From Allobosea robiniae (GTDB lineage: Bacteria; Pseudomonadota; Alphaproteobacteria; Rhizobiales; Beijerinckiaceae), in NCBI RefSeq assembly GCF_900102525.1, contig NZ_FNBZ01000011.1:1-63245 (forward strand): a stretch of 63,245 nucleotides of DNA, written 5' to 3'. This document shows, piece after piece, positions 8,712-16,195 of the stretch. A program made the translations under genes and the position numbers. The notes beneath the pieces are model-generated. The model was not told where the DNA came from and ran no database searches. It saw only the letters and a program-made list of their open reading frames with translations. How positions within the stretch are numbered: the first letter of the stretch is position 1; each line of letters begins with the position of its first letter.

Positions 8712-8921
8712 ATGTCCGAGAAGAAGACAGTTGAGATCCCGGTCATTAAACCGACGATGATCCAAATGAGCAGCGACCCGCGAGGCGATGCAGCCATAAC
8801 ATTCGAGACGATCGGGGACGCAGACGTCCTCCTCGTGTTGCCGATGACGGCCCTGGTCGCTTTGGAAGCGATGCTGGCGAAAGCGAGCCAGGAGCAGGCG
8901 AAGCACCAGCCTGTTCAATAG
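8712..8921 (+). CDS. Small protein, paralogue of the one at 41935-42153
   Basis: A 69-residue protein starting MSEKKTVEIPVIKPTM. The second half (DPRGDAAITFETIGDADVLL... to LVALEAMLAKASQEQAKHQPVQ) matches the protein encoded at 41935-42153 (DPQGETMISFEM... LEAMMAKANEAQAQVSPIQ). The shared ITFE/ISFE strand, LEAM(L/M)AKA helix and Q-rich end indicate a real, uncharacterised family. I prefer the ATG at 8712; an in-frame codon at 8595 adds an unconserved stretch. The function is unknown. It stands alone on the plus strand. Confidence 0.6.
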   Translation: MSEKKTVEIPVIKPTMIQMSSDPRGDAAITFETIGDADVLLVLPMTALVALEAMLAKASQEQAKHQPVQ

Positions 8922-9080
8922 CGCCTATGCCAGCCATCCGGGCTCGGTAGTCCGACACATCGTCGCTGGCAGTGGCAGACGATGAGCCCGGAGGGCTGTG
9001 CCTCGCGCCAGAGGCGGAACCTAGCGCTTCGCTCGGAAGCGTACATCTCAGAGCTATCCGGTTGAAGGCCGGTCGCGCCC

Positions 9081-9887
9081 CTAAATAGTCATTACCTCGA
9101 AGAGCGCCTTGTGCGCAGCTCGCCAATGATCAGGCGTGCGCGCTGCCAATAATACATAACCGTCTTGTCCAGCCCCGTAGGGAGAACCATTCCAGCGTGC
9201 GACGTGGCCGCCGGCCTCGCTTAAGAACAACGCACCGGGCAGATGATCCCACGGTAAGGTCCGCCAGAAAACGGCGAAATCGCGATCGCCAGCGACAATG
9301 GCAGGATACTCGGCTCCTGCGCAAAGCAGTGGCGGCACGATCAAGGGCACCTGATCCAACCGTGGTTTGACGGCCTCAAGCACCTCGGGAGGAAAGAAAC
9401 GCATAGAAATTGAACCCTTCCGCAGCGGCTCTGCTTTTCCATCAGCAACCACGCGGACTCCATTAATCTGGGCTCCACTTCCCAATTCGGCGACATGAAG
9501 CTGACCTGACAGCGGGTCGAGCATCCAAGTGGCGACGGTCTCCCCTCCGTGCAGAAGCGCGACCATGACCGAAAATGGTCCTCGGCCGGAGACGAAATTT
9601 CCAGTGCCGTCCAGCGGATCGATCAACCAGACGGTGCCCTGGTCTAGAGCGCTAGCCAAGGCGGGGTTACGTGCACAGGCTTCCTCACCTACGATCCTCG
9701 CGGATGGATCGAGCTGCAGCAATTGTTCGCCAATTAACCGTTCGGCGTGATGATCGGCAGCGGTGACGAGTTCTCCCGGCGACTTTTCCTCAACGTCGCT
9801 CGCGGTAAGTTTGCGAAAGCGAGGTAAGATTGCCTCGGCAGCTGCCTGTCGCAGAACCGTCGATACTTCCTCAATCAGACTCATCAT
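9081..9887 (-). CDS. Inositol monophosphatase family phosphatase
   Basis: A 268-residue protein with the metal-binding motifs of the IMPase/FBPase-like family: the EE pair in IVGEEA, DPLDGTGNF (motif 1), and PWDHLPGALFLSEAGG (motif 2). Family members hydrolyse inositol phosphates, histidinol phosphate, fructose bisphosphate or 3'-phosphoadenosine compounds; the substrate cannot be told from the sequence. The protein is full length. It stands alone between the hsp20 region and a decayed stretch. Confidence 0.85.
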   Translation of the reverse strand: MMSLIEEVSTVLRQAAAEAILPRFRKLTASDVEEKSPGELVTAADHHAERLIGEQLLQLDPSARIVGEEACARNPALASALDQGTVWLIDPLDGTGNFVSGRGPFSVMVALLHGGETVATWMLDPLSGQLHVAELGSGAQINGVRVVADGKAEPLRKGSISMRFFPPEVLEAVKPRLDQVPLIVPPLLCAGAEYPAIVAGDRDFAVFWRTLPWDHLPGALFLSEAGGHVARWNGSPYGAGQDGYVLLAARTPDHWRAAHKALFEVMTI

Positions 9888-10261
9888 GCCCCCGGCCCAT
9901 CGTCCTGGACTTGCCTATCGGGTCTCGTCGATCTGACAAAGTCCCTACTACCAGCCCAGGTCGTTCTCGAAGTGGCAGAGGCCAGAAGCTACGACGCGCC
10001 ACTTCCGGACATTGGATCACTGGCTGAAAGCGGACATTCCGCACGGCGCGACTCAAGGTGCCGGTCACCTCGCCTCAATTTTGCAATGCTTGGATCTGAT
10101 GCTTACTTGGCTCTACCCGGCCTCAGTCCGCGACGTCGATGCCAACCGCCGCGAGGGCCGAGCGAAACTCAGAAGGAACAAACTGAGATGAAAAGTGTAA
10201 TGAACCTAGCTGGGAAAGTGTAACGGCGACGCCGCCATACAGGCTAAGTTATTGATTTAAA
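9888..10261. other. Gene-free stretch with short GTGTAATG repeats
   Basis: I find no supported gene here. The only structure is the repeat AAAAGTGTAATG at 10191-10202, a variant GAAAGTGTAACG starting at 10214, and a third copy at 10377-10388 on the other side of the tRNA fragment. These may be ends of a lost mobile element. Confidence 0.4.
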
Positions 10262-10308
10262 TGGCGCTGGAGACGGGACTCGAACCCGCGACCTCCGGCG
10301 TGACAGGC
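10262..10308 (-). pseudogene. 3' half of tRNA-Asp (GUC)
   Basis: On the minus strand the sequence reads as an anticodon loop CTGTCAC with GTC, the 3' anticodon-stem strand, a variable region, a T-arm (GCGGGTTCGAGTCCCG) and an acceptor end finishing GCCA. The D-arm and the 5' half are absent: the sequence breaks off just after GCCTGTCAC. Such 3' tRNA halves are typical attachment-site leftovers of integrative elements. Confidence 0.75.
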
Positions 10309-10399
10309 TGGAAGTCGCTCAATGATTTCAACGCCCGTTTACAAGCTTTGCCGCCATAACGGGGCGGCAATTCGCGAAAAGTGTAATGGGCACTGCGCT

Positions 10400-10690
10400 T
10401 GATCCGTCGTTTCCTGATGCTCTTGACGACGACGATCTCGCAGCTCCTGTCGAACTGGTACCCTATTGCCGCCTTTCAGGTTTTGGACGCCACAGCCAGC
10501 CTCGACCTCCTCGCCCATGGTCTCGTGGCCAAGGACGTCGCTGACCTCCATTGTGGGAGTGTATCTGTCGTAGACGTGCAAGTCGGAGCTGCGGATGGCG
10601 CAGGCCGCGACCTTAATGACGACGTCGCCCACGTCCGGAATTTACGGATCGGACACCCGATGCATCAACTCATCGTCGGCCTTGGTCAGG
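10400..10690 (-). pseudogene. Zinc alcohol/formaldehyde dehydrogenase N-terminal remnant
   Basis: The minus strand encodes VVIKVAACAIRSSDLHVYD, then a segment ending DVLGHETMGEEVEAGCGVQNL. This is the N-terminal catalytic region of zinc-dependent dehydrogenases (normally CAICGSDLH and GHEFMGEV). The catalytic zinc ligand Cys is replaced by Arg, an in-frame TAA precedes the IPDVGD segment, and the similarity ends after about 75 residues. It is a dead fragment next to the tRNA scar. Confidence 0.8.
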
Positions 10691-10759
10691 GCAAACCTGA
10701 GGCATAGTTCGTGCATCGGCATTTCACGGAAGCCGAATCCGCCTTGTCGGGCCGATTCA

Positions 10760-12106
10760 TTAGCGTTCGCGGAAGCCCCGTTCTGCGTGGTCGATGAGTG
10801 GTTTCATCAGATATGATAGCGCGGTGCGGCTCTCGGTCGAGATGAAGACCTCGACGGGCATGCCCGGCAGGAGTCGGCGGTCCCCGAGCGCGGTGGCGAC
10901 GCCTTCCATTTGGACCTCGCCGATATAGAAGCTCTGCCCGCTCACGGGATCCTTCGTCGTCGCCGGCGAGATATGGGTCAGTTTGCCTGAGATCTCCGGG
11001 GTGGTGTTGCGGTTGAAGGCGGAGAAGCGCATCCGCGCGGTCTGGCCGACATGGACCTGATCGATGTCGCTGGGTGCGATACGGACCTCGACTACGAGCT
11101 TTGCGCTCTGCGGGACAACCGTGGCCAGGCGAGCCGCCGGGGTGATGACGCCCCCTACTGTGAAGATCATCAACTCATTGACCGTGCCGGCGATCGGGGC
11201 ACGGATTTCCATGCGCGCCAACCTGTCTTCGTTGGCGATACGGCGGTCGCTCAACTCGGAGACCTTGGCCTCGACCTGACGCAGCTCCCGCTGGGCCTCC
11301 GTGCGGGCGGTTTCATCGATGGCGATGATCTGGAGGCGGGCATCGCTGATGCGCAGCTTGGCGCGGGCGAGCGTCGCGTCGATCTCGCCGCGCTCGCCGA
11401 GTAGCCTCGCCCATTCGCGGTTGATGTTGAAGACTTTGACGCCGTCAATGAAGCCCTTCTGGAAGAGACTGAGATATTTGGCGCGCTCGAGATCGACGAG
11501 CCTCAGTTCCTCAACCTTCGCGACCTGCCGCGCCTCGAGCCCCCGGATTTCCTGGCCCGACTGGACGATCGAGATCTCCAACTGCTCCTTGCGGCTGTCA
11601 CGGTTGGCCTTGTTGCCTGCGAAGAGGCGGACTTCACCTTCGCGAATGTGGTCGGCTTGGTCGGACAGCGCCACCATCTCTGAGGAAAAGTCGACGCTCG
11701 CCAGATTGTCTCGCTCGGCGACGAGCCTGGCCTTGCGACCAAGGTTCTCGGCGAGCTGGGAGCGGATGATCGAGAGTTCGGCTCGGGTCTGGACATCGTC
11801 GAGCCGGAAGAGAACCTGACCTTCCTCGACGCGGTCGCCCTGCCGGACCGCGATCGACTGGACGATGCCGCCATCGCGGTGCTGCACCTCCTTCAGATTC
11901 TGATCGATCTTGACCGTGCCTTGTGTGACGACGGCGCCATTCAGCGCAGCGTTCGCGGCCCAGCCGCCGCAGCCGACCACCAGCAGCAAGGCGAACGTCG
12001 AGCCGGCAACCACATGGCCGCGCAGGCTGAATCTCGGGCGGCGAAGCTTCGCCTGTTCGCCGGCTTTCGCCGGGTTGGCGATGAAATCGTGGTTATGGGC
12101 GTTCAT
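10760..12106 (-). CDS. HlyD-family type I secretion adaptor
   Basis: A 448-residue membrane fusion protein. It has a single membrane segment (about 31-52), the biotinyl-lipoyl half-motifs (VQHRDGGIVQSIAVRQGDRVEEGQVL and EIRAPIAGTVNELMIFTVGGVI), a long coiled coil between them and the C-terminal LLPGMPVEVFISTESRTALSYLMKPL typical of the PrtE/HlyD class. It bridges the ABC exporter to an outer-membrane TolC-type channel. It is the last gene of a run (peroxidase, ABC exporter, RTX protein, adaptor) on the minus strand. No TolC gene is present here. Confidence 0.92.
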   Translation of the reverse strand: MNAHNHDFIANPAKAGEQAKLRRPRFSLRGHVVAGSTFALLLVVGCGGWAANAALNGAVVTQGTVKIDQNLKEVQHRDGGIVQSIAVRQGDRVEEGQVLFRLDDVQTRAELSIIRSQLAENLGRKARLVAERDNLASVDFSSEMVALSDQADHIREGEVRLFAGNKANRDSRKEQLEISIVQSGQEIRGLEARQVAKVEELRLVDLERAKYLSLFQKGFIDGVKVFNINREWARLLGERGEIDATLARAKLRISDARLQIIAIDETARTEAQRELRQVEAKVSELSDRRIANEDRLARMEIRAPIAGTVNELMIFTVGGVITPAARLATVVPQSAKLVVEVRIAPSDIDQVHVGQTARMRFSAFNRNTTPEISGKLTHISPATTKDPVSGQSFYIGEVQMEGVATALGDRRLLPGMPVEVFISTESRTALSYLMKPLIDHAERGFRER

Positions 12107-12151
12107 CGGGCTCTTCCCCTCGCCAGCCGTTCGGTGCAGCCGGTTCCTGCC

Positions 12152-14305
12152 TCAGACGTAGTAGAGCTTGTGGTTGCCATAAATCTCGATCGAGAAATCT
12201 TTCGCATCCTCCTGCTCGACATAGACGTCGACATAGGTGCGTTCATCCTCTCCAACCTTCTCGAGGCGGAAGCGGAAGGGGCGATCGTCGCTGTCGTCGC
12301 CATAGGCCTTGCCGAAGCCGTCGTCGTCACCATCGCTGCGATCATCGTCATCGTCGTCGCGGTGCGAGCGGAGCTGGTACTGCTTAACCACGATGCGGTC
12401 GCCGGCTTCGAGATCGAGGATCTGATGCACAAGATCGTCGGCGCGCGCGTCATTATCCTCCATCAGGAAGACGAAGCGGTCATTGCCGGCGCCGCCGGTG
12501 AGCGTCGCGCCTTTTTCCCCGATGATGAGGCAATCATCGCCGCTGCCGCCGAGGATGGCCTCGAAATCGATCACCGTGTCCTCACCGATCTCGATACCGA
12601 TTGCCTTGCCGCGCTTGAGGTCGACTGTGACGCCCCGTTCGGTCGCCGAGAGGTCGAGCGTGTCCCAGCCTTCGCCACCGTCGTAGCAGTCGGCGGTGGC
12701 ATCTCTCGTCGCAACGATCACATCGTTACCGGCGCCGCCATCGACACGGTCTGCGCCCGCGCCGCCATCAAGCACGTCGTCGCCGGCCTCGCCGGACAGC
12801 TCATCGTTGCCCTCGTCGCCAAAGATACGGTCACTGCCGCCGCCTGCTTCGACAATATCGTCGCCAGAACCGGCCCGTACGACGTCGTCGCCAGCACCGA
12901 GGCGCACACGGTCGTTGCCGTTGCCGGCAAGCACGATGTTGTCGCCATCGCCGGCCGTCACGAGATCGTCGCCGTCACCCGCATCAATGATGTTGTCGCC
13001 GGCCCCGCCATCGACAACATCATCGCCGTCGCCGGCGTCGATGATATCGTTGCCGGCGCCACCCGTGATCACATCGTTGCCGGCACCGCCATAGATCGTG
13101 TCGTCGCCATCGCCGCCATGCAGGCTGTCATTGCCGGCACCGCCATGGATGACGTCGTTACCGGTCCCGCCGAAGACGATGTCGTCACCCGCTCCGGCAT
13201 CGATCTGGTCGTTGCCGGCACCACCGACGATGTGATCACCGCCTGCTCCGGTCACGACGATATCGTTGCCGCCGCGCGCATCGATCACGTCGTCGCCGCC
13301 CATGCCCGCTATCCGGTCGGCGCATTCGCTGCCGAGCAGGACATCGTCGCCTGGGGTACCGGTGACATCGAGGAACTCCACCACGCGCAGCGTCGCTGTC
13401 TGCTGCACGAGATCCTCGCCATCGCTGATCCAGTAGGTCAGCGTCACCGTGCCGTACCAGCCGGTTTGCGGCCTGAAGACCCAGCCGCCCTCTGCAATGG
13501 TCAGCTGGCCGTGCGAAGTCCTCAACCCGACGACAGAGAGCGGGTCGGCGTCGGCGTCGCTCGCGCCTGCAAGCAGTGCGAGGCTGGCGATCATCAATGT
13601 CTGGCAACCGCCGATATCGACGAGCTGGACGGGGCCGGAGACGCGCGGAGCGCGGTTGCGCGGCTCTTGCGGCGTATCGTCACCATCGTCCTCACCGGAG
13701 TCGGGGTTCGGCCGGGGGGTGGCGGGGCTATTCCCGTCATCCGGGCCAGAGCGCGTCGGCAGGCCGCCGCTATCGGCCCCGCCTCCGCCCGAAATCGTGG
13801 TCAGGGCAAAATCGCGCCCGCCATTGTCATTATTGGCCGAGCCTCCCTGCCCCGCATCAAAGATCGGCGACGGATAGCGAGGCAGCGGCAACTGCTCGTA
13901 GTCGATCAGTTGAGAGTCGATATTGAGATAGTCAGGCAGACCAGGGACGACCGGCCCCAGACCGCCGGACCCGATTGCCTTTTGAGCCGGCTCCTTACCA
14001 AGCGAACCGGTCTCGTCGACCTCCTTCTCCGAGGTCAGCAGCTGCTCCTCGCCCTCCGCCACGCCCGGCTTACGGAGGGCTTCCCCGGCCTGGGCGTCTT
14101 TCTCCGCGGCGGGGGGCGCCGTCGCGTCAGTGTTAGCCTGGCCGGGGAACAGGCTTTTCAAATAAGCCGCAACCGCTACGACCGCGAGCGCGATCACCCC
14201 AGGCCAGCGCGGCCGCGTCGGAGGCTCGGCCAGCGCCTTGCGGTAGATCTGGCCGGTGTCGGAAAGCGGTGGTTCCGCTGGTTTGGCAGCTTTGATCGTG
14301 ATCAT
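12152..14305 (-). CDS. Membrane-anchored RTX calcium-binding protein
   Basis: A 717-residue protein. It has a short cytoplasmic start, one membrane segment (about 34-49, WPGVIALAVVAVAAYL), a Pro/Gly/Asp-rich linker, a cadherin-like strand-rich domain (about 225-320) and then about 18 RTX nonapeptides (GGxGxDxUx) from about 330 to 520. An Asp-rich stretch (DDDDDDRSDGDDDG) lies near 660 and a hydrophobic end follows (YGNHKLYYV). Its start overlaps the stop of the exporter gene (ATGA). An N-terminal anchor is unusual in an RTX protein and suggests that it stays at the inner membrane or is a secretion partner rather than a free substrate. That role is an inference. Confidence 0.8.
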   Translation of the reverse strand: MITIKAAKPAEPPLSDTGQIYRKALAEPPTRPRWPGVIALAVVAVAAYLKSLFPGQANTDATAPPAAEKDAQAGEALRKPGVAEGEEQLLTSEKEVDETGSLGKEPAQKAIGSGGLGPVVPGLPDYLNIDSQLIDYEQLPLPRYPSPIFDAGQGGSANNDNGGRDFALTTISGGGGADSGGLPTRSGPDDGNSPATPRPNPDSGEDDGDDTPQEPRNRAPRVSGPVQLVDIGGCQTLMIASLALLAGASDADADPLSVVGLRTSHGQLTIAEGGWVFRPQTGWYGTVTLTYWISDGEDLVQQTATLRVVEFLDVTGTPGDDVLLGSECADRIAGMGGDDVIDARGGNDIVVTGAGGDHIVGGAGNDQIDAGAGDDIVFGGTGNDVIHGGAGNDSLHGGDGDDTIYGGAGNDVITGGAGNDIIDAGDGDDVVDGGAGDNIIDAGDGDDLVTAGDGDNIVLAGNGNDRVRLGAGDDVVRAGSGDDIVEAGGGSDRIFGDEGNDELSGEAGDDVLDGGAGADRVDGGAGNDVIVATRDATADCYDGGEGWDTLDLSATERGVTVDLKRGKAIGIEIGEDTVIDFEAILGGSGDDCLIIGEKGATLTGGAGNDRFVFLMEDNDARADDLVHQILDLEAGDRIVVKQYQLRSHRDDDDDDRSDGDDDGFGKAYGDDSDDRPFRFRLEKVGEDERTYVDVYVEQEDAKDFSIEIYGNHKLYYV

Positions 14306-16116
14306 GCCGGCACCCGAACTTCAAGCGCTGTGGAATGTTCGCCGATGCCGACTGCCCGCGGCATGGAGACGGTGCGCTCTGGGGCCGCCGGAGCGCTCGC
14401 AGAAACGCTGGCTGCGGCACGTGGCTGGGCCGGCGCGAGTATTTTGTCGCGCGGTCCGAAGGCAACGAGCTTGCCGCCCTGGATGAGGCCGACATCGTCG
14501 ACCGCCTGCAGCGCGCTCGGGCGATGCGCCACGATGAGAACGATGCCGCCGCGCGCCTTGACCTGCTCGATCGCCGCCGTGAGCGCGGCCTCCCCCTCGC
14601 CGTCGAGATTGGAGTTGGGCTCGTCCATGATGACGAGGAAGGGGTTGTCGTAGAGCGCTCTCGCGAGCCCGATCCGCTGGCGCTGGCCGGCGGAGAGAGC
14701 GGTGCCCTGCGGCCCGAGCTGGGTCTTGTAGCCCAGAGGCAGGCGAAGGATCATCTCGTGGATGCCGGCCGCGGTGGCCGCCTCGACGACCTTAGCGGGT
14801 TCGACCGACTCGGCTAGGCGCGAGATATTCTCATCGACCGTGGCGTCGAGAAGCGCGACCTCCTGCGGCAGATAGCCGAGATGACGGCCGATCGTTTCCT
14901 CGGGCCATTGCTCCAGCTCCGCGCCGTCGAGCCTCACGGCGCCGCGCAGAATCGGCCAGATGCCGGTGATCGCGCGCACAAGCGTGGTCTTGCCGCCGCC
15001 GCTCGGGCCGATGATGCCGACCGCCTTGCCCGCCTGTACGTCGAAACTGGCATCGCTCAGCAGCACCTGGCCGCTGCCCGGCGCGGCGACCGTGATCTTG
15101 TCGATCTTCAGCGACTGGCGCGGGGCCGGGAGTTCCATCGGCTCGACCGCCTTGCTCAGCGCCGTCATCGTTTCGCGCAGGCGCTGGAAAGCCATGCGCG
15201 CCGCCACGAAGGGCTTCCAGTTGGCGATCGCCTGATCGACCGGCGCGAGCGCGCGGGAAGAGGCGACGGAAGCCGCGATGATGGCGCCGGCCGAGAGCTC
15301 GCCCTTGATCGTGAGATAGGCGCCGAGCCCCAGCGTCGCCGATTGCAGCACCATGCGCAGCACGCGCGAGATCGCGCCGAAGGTGCCGCCGAGATCGCTG
15401 GAGCGGGTCTGAAGCTGGAGATGCTCGCGATTGACCTCGTCGAAGCGCGCGACGGCGCGGGGCGCGAAGCCCATCGCCTTCAGCACCTCGGCGTTGCGGG
15501 CGTTGCTGTCGGCAATCGCCCCCCGCGCGATGGCCGCCTGCCGCGTCTCGTTGTTGATGCGGCGCGTCAGGACCTCGCTGATCAATGTCAGCATGGTCAA
15601 CACGACGGCGCCGGCGAGCGTCAGCCCGCCGAGCCAGGGATGCAGGAAATAGACGAAGGCGAGATAGAGCGGGATCCAGGGAAGATCGAACAGGGCACCG
15701 GGCCCCTGCCCGCCGAGAAAGCTGCGAACCGTGTCGACGTCGCGGCCACGCTCCATCGCCTCCGCCGTCGAGAAGCCCAGGCGCGGCATGTCGATGGTGA
15801 CCCGATGTGCGATCGGCGCGATCTTGTCGTCGAAGCGGGCCCCGACCCGGACCAGCACCTGCGAGCGGATGACGTCGAAGCAGCCCTGAAAGAGATAGAG
15901 GCCGATGGCGAGCGCCGAGAGCGCCGCCAGCGTCTGGATGCTGCCGCTCGTCAGGGCGCGGTCATAGACCTGCATCATGTAGAACGAGCCGGTCAGGGCC
16001 AGCAGGTTGATGAGGCCCGAGACCACGAACAGGAAGATGGCGATGCCGCGCAGGCCGCGCGTCAGCCGGGCGGCGTCGCGCCTGCGGGCGGATGAAAGCG
16101 TCTTGGCCGGTGCCAT
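14302..16116 (-). CDS. Type I secretion ABC transporter (PrtD-like permease/ATPase)
   Basis: A 604-residue exporter half-transporter with an N-terminal membrane domain (about 20-300) and an ATPase domain: Walker A GPSGGGKT (370-377), signature LSAGQ (474-478), Walker B FLVIMDEP (493-500). It is of the PrtD/TIGR01842 type, without the C39-like N-domain of HlyB. It powers export of RTX proteins in one step across both membranes with the HlyD-type adaptor encoded at 10760-12106. The likely cargo is the giant peroxidase encoded just upstream. Confidence 0.93.
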   Translation of the reverse strand: MAPAKTLSSARRRDAARLTRGLRGIAIFLFVVSGLINLLALTGSFYMMQVYDRALTSGSIQTLAALSALAIGLYLFQGCFDVIRSQVLVRVGARFDDKIAPIAHRVTIDMPRLGFSTAEAMERGRDVDTVRSFLGGQGPGALFDLPWIPLYLAFVYFLHPWLGGLTLAGAVVLTMLTLISEVLTRRINNETRQAAIARGAIADSNARNAEVLKAMGFAPRAVARFDEVNREHLQLQTRSSDLGGTFGAISRVLRMVLQSATLGLGAYLTIKGELSAGAIIAASVASSRALAPVDQAIANWKPFVAARMAFQRLRETMTALSKAVEPMELPAPRQSLKIDKITVAAPGSGQVLLSDASFDVQAGKAVGIIGPSGGGKTTLVRAITGIWPILRGAVRLDGAELEQWPEETIGRHLGYLPQEVALLDATVDENISRLAESVEPAKVVEAATAAGIHEMILRLPLGYKTQLGPQGTALSAGQRQRIGLARALYDNPFLVIMDEPNSNLDGEGEAALTAAIEQVKARGGIVLIVAHRPSALQAVDDVGLIQGGKLVAFGPRDKILAPAQPRAAASVSASAPAAPERTVSMPRAVGIGEHSTALEVRVPA

Positions 16117-16151
16117 TGTGGCCCCCGTAAAATGCTGTTGACGAGAAGGAT

Positions 16152-16183
16152 CGGGTGGGCGGCCCCCTCGGTCCGCCCACCCG
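16152..16183 (-). terminator. Hairpin between peroxidase and exporter genes
   Basis: An 11-bp perfect stem (16152-16162 with 16173-16183) and 10-base loop sit in the 79-base gap between the peroxidase stop and the exporter start. There is no T tract. It may attenuate transcription so that the exporter is made in smaller amounts than the cargo. Confidence 0.5.
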
Positions 16184-16195
16184 CTGCCGGTTCGA

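Noticed and set aside
10262..10308. Complete tRNA gene
   Set aside because: Only the anticodon loop, T-arm and acceptor 3' strand are present; no D-arm or matching 5' acceptor strand lies upstream.
12700..13320. Regular short repeats resembling a CRISPR array
   Set aside because: The period is 27 bases, corresponding to RTX nonapeptides in frame; spacers are not unique and no cas genes are present.
11879..14653. Very long open frame (over 900 codons) on the plus strand opposite the RTX, adaptor and exporter genes
   Set aside because: It is antisense to clear RTX repeats and the exporter. Gly/Asp-rich codons in high-GC DNA leave the opposite strand free of stops. It has no ribosome site or family.
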